Shown: positions 7,704-10,032 of the stretch, piece by piece | Numbering within the stretch: position 1 is the first letter of the stretch | Layout of the letters: every line of letters starts with the position of its first letter | NCBI GenBank assembly: GCA_041485905.1 | Contig: JBGPKK010000168.1 | Location: 1 to 10,032 of the forward strand | Length of the DNA stretch: 10,032 bases | Origin: JAHFUI01 sp041485905 | GTDB lineage: Bacteria; Acidobacteriota; Vicinamibacteria; Vicinamibacterales; CAVVIG01 | Direction of reading: 5' to 3' | Notes under the pieces: model-generated | What the model saw: the letters and a program-made list of their open reading frames with translations, nothing else | Databases searched by the model: none | Told to the model about the DNA's origin: nothing | Program-made: the position numbers and the translations under genes

Positions 7704-8174
7704 TTAGAGGGCGTAGGCCTTCAACACATACTCCTCGACCATCCTGTGGCTGTTGAAGAACGAGCCATTGAGCGCGATTGCGTGGCGCATGACATCGACG
7801 AAGCGATCACGCTGGTGATAGAACAGCGGCACAATTACACGCTCCAGCTTGTCGTACATCGATGCCGCATCGGTGGCTGTTCGGTTGTCAGGCGGCGGCT
7901 CCTGAGTCTTCTCACCGATGGACCAGCCGGTGACGCCTTCGATGTGGCCTTCGGTCCACCAGCCATCGAGCACACTCAGACTCGGAACACCGTTGAGGGC
8001 GGCCTTCATTCCGCTGGTGCCGGAGGCTTCGAGCGGTGGCTGCGGCGTGTTGAGCCATAGATCGACGCCAGACGTCAGCAGCCTACCGAGCTCCATGTCG
8101 TGATCCTCAAGATACACGACTGGGACGTGCGAGCCGAGCGAGTCCCTGGCCTTAATCGATGCTTGCGGCGTCAT
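7704..8174 (-). pseudogene. glgP: C-terminal remnant of alpha-glucan (glycogen) phosphorylase
   Basis: The open frame encodes 156 residues that match only the C-terminal end of GT35 phosphorylases of the short bacterial/archaeal type (usually 700-850 aa). Recognisable parts are VVYLEDHDMELGRLL, SGVDLWLNTPQPPLEASG, the pyridoxal-phosphate lysine motif SGTSGMKAALNG, LSVLDGWWTEGHIEG, and the end block LERVIVPLFYHQRDRF. Homology starts within about 10 residues of the apparent ATG, so the N-terminal domain and most of the active site are missing. No remnant of the rest is visible upstream, where an intact DUF5335 gene lies. The apparent start overlaps the DUF5335 stop as ATGA, so the fragment could still be translated by coupling. 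It retains the cofactor lysine but cannot perform phosphorolysis alone. A stable C-terminal domain with some other role cannot be excluded. Confidence 0.88.
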
Positions 8175-8548
8175 CGACGGACGACGCCGTCGAGCGTCTC
8201 CGGCAAGGCAGTCGCCCGAAATCTCAGAATGGTCGTCGTTCCGTCGGCCGACTCGATTTGCAGCGCAACGTCGGCCCCGTCCTCCCTACGCTCGATGTAC
8301 ACGCGCGTCGCGGCACGAATCGTGTGGGTCATGTGTTCGGCAGCCGCGCGGGCCGCGGAAATCGTGATCGCGTCATGGTGATCGACCCGGTCCACGGATA
8401 CACCGAGGAGTGGCAGATTGTTGATTGCCAGTTGTGCGCCGATCGTGGGGGCCAGGACGTCGAGCGAGACAAGCCAACCTTCATGGATCGCAGTGAATTC
8501 GTTGAGCGTTTGTGCCCACGCCTCGTGGGCGATTTCAACGGTCTGCAT
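8171..8548 (-). CDS. DUF5335 family protein
   Basis: This 125-residue soluble protein has no signal peptide or membrane segment. I recognise it from memory as DUF5335, a family of small proteins of unknown function, by HEGWLVSLDVLAP near residue 22, IGAQLAINNLPLLGVSVD (36-53), THTIRAATRVYIER (74-87) and the conserved C-terminal stretch ESADGTTTILRFR (99-111) followed by LPETLDGV. The ATG at 8548 has GAAGG five bases upstream. The same frame stays open much further, across the antisense strand of groEL, but that extension is a composition artefact. The gene is complete and diverges from groEL, sharing a 204-bp intergenic region. Its stop overlaps the start of the phosphorylase remnant. No biochemical role should be assigned. 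Confidence 0.85.
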   Translation of the reverse strand: MQTVEIAHEAWAQTLNEFTAIHEGWLVSLDVLAPTIGAQLAINNLPLLGVSVDRVDHHDAITISAARAAAEHMTHTIRAATRVYIERREDGADVALQIESADGTTTILRFRATALPETLDGVVRR

Positions 8549-8553
8549 GGCAG

Positions 8554-8558
8554 CCTTC
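8554..8558 (-). promoter_or_regulatory. Ribosome binding site of the DUF5335 gene
   Basis: The minus strand reads GAAGG five bases before the ATG at 8548. This, and the match to the usual family length, fixes the start in a frame that otherwise stays open for another kilobase. Confidence 0.6.
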
Positions 8559-8577
8559 TTTTCGGGGCGTTCCAGCT

Positions 8578-8604
8578 CTGGTGAGTGGTCCGCCTTCACT
8601 CCAG
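8578..8604. repeat. Inverted repeat with 9-nt spacer between DUF5335 and groEL
   Basis: GAGTG (8583-8587) and CACTC (8597-8601) are perfect inverted arms separated by nine bases. The symmetry extends outward as CTGG/CCAG with one unpaired base. A further CCAG at 8572-8575 offers an overlapping small palindrome (CCAGCTCTGG). It lies about 30 bp upstream of the DUF5335 start and about 150 bp upstream of groEL. It could be an operator or a hairpin in the DUF5335 leader, and no function is shown. Confidence 0.35.
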
Positions 8605-8740
8605 AAGTCACGCAAGGCCGATACCGGCGAGGAGACCCCAGCGTCGCGTCTCTGTTGAGCAGGGTATTTGCAGTCAGATTCAGCAAGCTTGGTGGTGTGC
8701 CGAAAAGCCGGCACTCCCGGCAAGTCGTAGGTCCACCGGA

Positions 8741-8747
8741 GGGAGGT
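8741..8747 (+). promoter_or_regulatory. Ribosome binding site of groEL
   Basis: GGGAGGT, a strong Shine-Dalgarno match, has its GGAGG core six bases before the GTG at 8753. It establishes GTG as the start, and the protein numbering from there matches E. coli GroEL exactly. Confidence 0.8.
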
Positions 8748-8752
8748 CTGCT

Positions 8753-10032
8753 GTGCCTCACAAACGCCTGCTCGTGCAATCCGCAGCGCGTGAAAAAGTC
8801 CTGCACGGAGCGTTGGCGCTCGCCGACGCCGTACGCGTGACATTGGGCCCGAAATCGAAATGTGTGCTCATCGAGAAGAAGTGGGGTCGCCCCATTGTCT
8901 GTAACGATGGCGTGACGATCGCCAAAGAGTTTGAGCTGCAGGACCATGAGGAAAACCTTGGCGCCCAGGTCATTCGACAAGCAGCGGAGCGCACGGGCGA
9001 CGTGGTGGGCGATGGCACGACAACGTCCACCCTGCTGGCTGCAGCGATCTTCGCTGAAGGCGTGCGCAACATCGCCGCCGGCGCAAGCGCGATCGATCTG
9101 AAACGTGGCCTTGATCGCGCGCTCCTTGCAGTCGTCGCCCGGCTGAAACAGTTGTCGCGCCCCGTTGCTGATCATAAGCAGCGGGTGCAGGTCGCGACGA
9201 TCTCTGCTCATAACGATACGAGCATCGGCGAGACGGTTGCCGACGCGCTCGAAAAGGTCGGCGCGGAGGGCACGACATCGGTCGAGGAAGCCAAGGGGAC
9301 GGAGACGATGGTGGAAGTCGTCGAGGGCATGCGGCTCGACCGCGGCTACTTGTCCCCGTACTTTATTACTGACACCGAGAAGATGAAGGCGGTCCTCGAG
9401 GAACCGTTGATCCTGATGTACGAGAAGAAGATCAGCACGATGACCGATTTGCTGCCGGTGCTCGAGCAGATAGCCAAGAGCGGCAAAGCGTTGATGGTCG
9501 TGGCTGACGACGTGGACGGTGACGCCCTGGCGACGCTGGTCGTCAACAAGGTGCGCGGCGTGCTGCCGTGTGTGGCCGTCAAGGCGCCCGGCTATGGAGA
9601 TCGACGACGCGCGATGCTCGAGGACATGGCGGTCCTCACCGGCGGTCATCTCATCGCGGAGGAGCTGGGGATCAAGCTCGCCAACGTGACTCTCGCGGAT
9701 CTCGGGCAGGCTAAACGCGTCGTCATCGACAAGGACTCCACGACCATTGTGGGCGGTGGCGGGACCAAGGAGGCCATCGACGGACGCGCGAACGAAATCC
9801 GCACCCAGATCAAGACCACGACGTCCGATTACGACCGCGAAAAGCTCGAAGAGCGGTTGGCGAAGCTGACCGGTGGCGTGGCGGTTATCCGCGTGGGCGC
9901 ACCCTCGGAAGCCGAGATGAAGAGTCGCCGGGAAGCCTTCGAGGACGCCATCAGCGCGACGAAGGCCGCGATGGCTGAAGGGATCGTGCCTGGTGGCGGA
10001 CTCGCGCTCCTGCGGGCGATCGACAGCGTCGA
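8753..10032 (+). CDS. groEL: Chaperonin GroEL paralogue (group I Cpn60), cut by window end
   Basis: This is an ATP-driven double-ring protein-folding chaperonin. The first 426 residues are visible; the family is about 540-550 aa, so the last 120 or so, including the second half of the equatorial domain, lie beyond the right edge. With GTG as residue 1 the numbering coincides with E. coli GroEL. The nucleotide-site residues Asp52 (NDGVT), Asp87 (GDGTTT), Asp398 (FEDAISATKAA) and the GGG at 414-416 are present. Apical substrate/GroES-contact residues Tyr199, Tyr203, Phe204, Leu234, Leu237, Leu259, Val263 and Val264 are also all kept. Unusual is the segment GPKSKCVLIEKKWGRPIVC (32-50), where most Cpn60s have GPKGRNV. 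No groES precedes it and no CIRCE element is seen, so it is probably an accessory copy that borrows GroES from elsewhere. The frame is intact to the edge. Confidence 0.96.
   Translation, partial: MPHKRLLVQSAAREKVLHGALALADAVRVTLGPKSKCVLIEKKWGRPIVCNDGVTIAKEFELQDHEENLGAQVIRQAAERTGDVVGDGTTTSTLLAAAIFAEGVRNIAAGASAIDLKRGLDRALLAVVARLKQLSRPVADHKQRVQVATISAHNDTSIGETVADALEKVGAEGTTSVEEAKGTETMVEVVEGMRLDRGYLSPYFITDTEKMKAVLEEPLILMYEKKISTMTDLLPVLEQIAKSGKALMVVADDVDGDALATLVVNKVRGVLPCVAVKAPGYGDRRRAMLEDMAVLTGGHLIAEELGIKLANVTLADLGQAKRVVIDKDSTTIVGGGGTKEAIDGRANEIRTQIKTTTSDYDREKLEERLAKLTGGVAVIRVGAPSEAEMKSRREAFEDAISATKAAMAEGIVPGGGLALLRAIDSV

Noticed and set aside
8636..8641. CCCCAG as a sigma-32 heat-shock -10 element for groEL
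   Set aside because: No CTTGAA-like -35 lies 13-15 bases upstream, and only part of the -10 consensus is present.
8655..8672. Sigma-54-like element (TTGCA at 8668-8672) upstream of groEL
   Set aside because: The essential GG of the -24 box is missing at the required spacing. A sigma-70 reading (TTGAGC at 8655, 17-base spacer) lacks a credible -10.
8549..9649. Upstream extension of the DUF5335 frame to 492 codons
   Set aside because: The extension runs antisense through groEL and shows no homology; a good ribosome site and the family length place the start at 8548.

Overview
The window is about 10 kb of GC-rich, densely coded bacterial chromosome. The gene mix suggests an environmental bacterium such as an acidobacterium (Vicinamibacteria-like). 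It includes a P2-type cation ATPase, a triple-BON protein, a tandem universal stress protein (USP), phosphoenolpyruvate synthase, a DUF5335 protein, a solo GroEL paralogue and scraps of glycogen enzymes. The placement is inference from gene content and codon style; the window holds no rRNA or phylogenetic marker that settles it.

Layout. (1) Positions 1-545 hold a decayed, mosaic + strand remnant. It joins the start of a GH63/MGH1-like glucosidase to the start of a bacterial glycogen debranching enzyme, carries a frameshift, and then shows what looks like the debranching enzyme's C-terminal end. (2) Positions 573-3999 (minus) hold a probable two-gene operon: a triple-BON protein followed 28 bp later by a Na+/K+-ATPase-like P-type pump. 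(3) A divergent intergenic region of about 265 bp (4000-4264) follows. (4) Positions 4265-7648 (plus) hold a probable operon of a tandem-domain USP and phosphoenolpyruvate synthase. (5) Positions 7704-8548 (minus) hold an intact DUF5335 gene whose stop codon overlaps, as ATGA, the start of a truncated C-terminal remnant of alpha-glucan phosphorylase. (6) A divergent intergenic region of about 204 bp contains a 9-nt-loop inverted repeat. (7) Positions 8753 to the right edge hold a GTG-started GroEL, with its catalytic and substrate-binding residues intact as far as visible and with no groES in front of it.

Reading the genes together (inference): this looks like a stress or low-energy survival island. 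It combines ion homeostasis (ATPase with BON), nucleotide-binding stress sensing (USP), gluconeogenic re-entry of pyruvate (PEP synthase) and protein quality control (GroEL). An alpha-glucan/glycogen utilisation module once sat on both sides, and all three of its visible genes are now broken while the stress genes are intact. No transcription factor, mobile element, tRNA, rRNA or CRISPR array was seen. No convincing canonical promoter could be assigned by eye.
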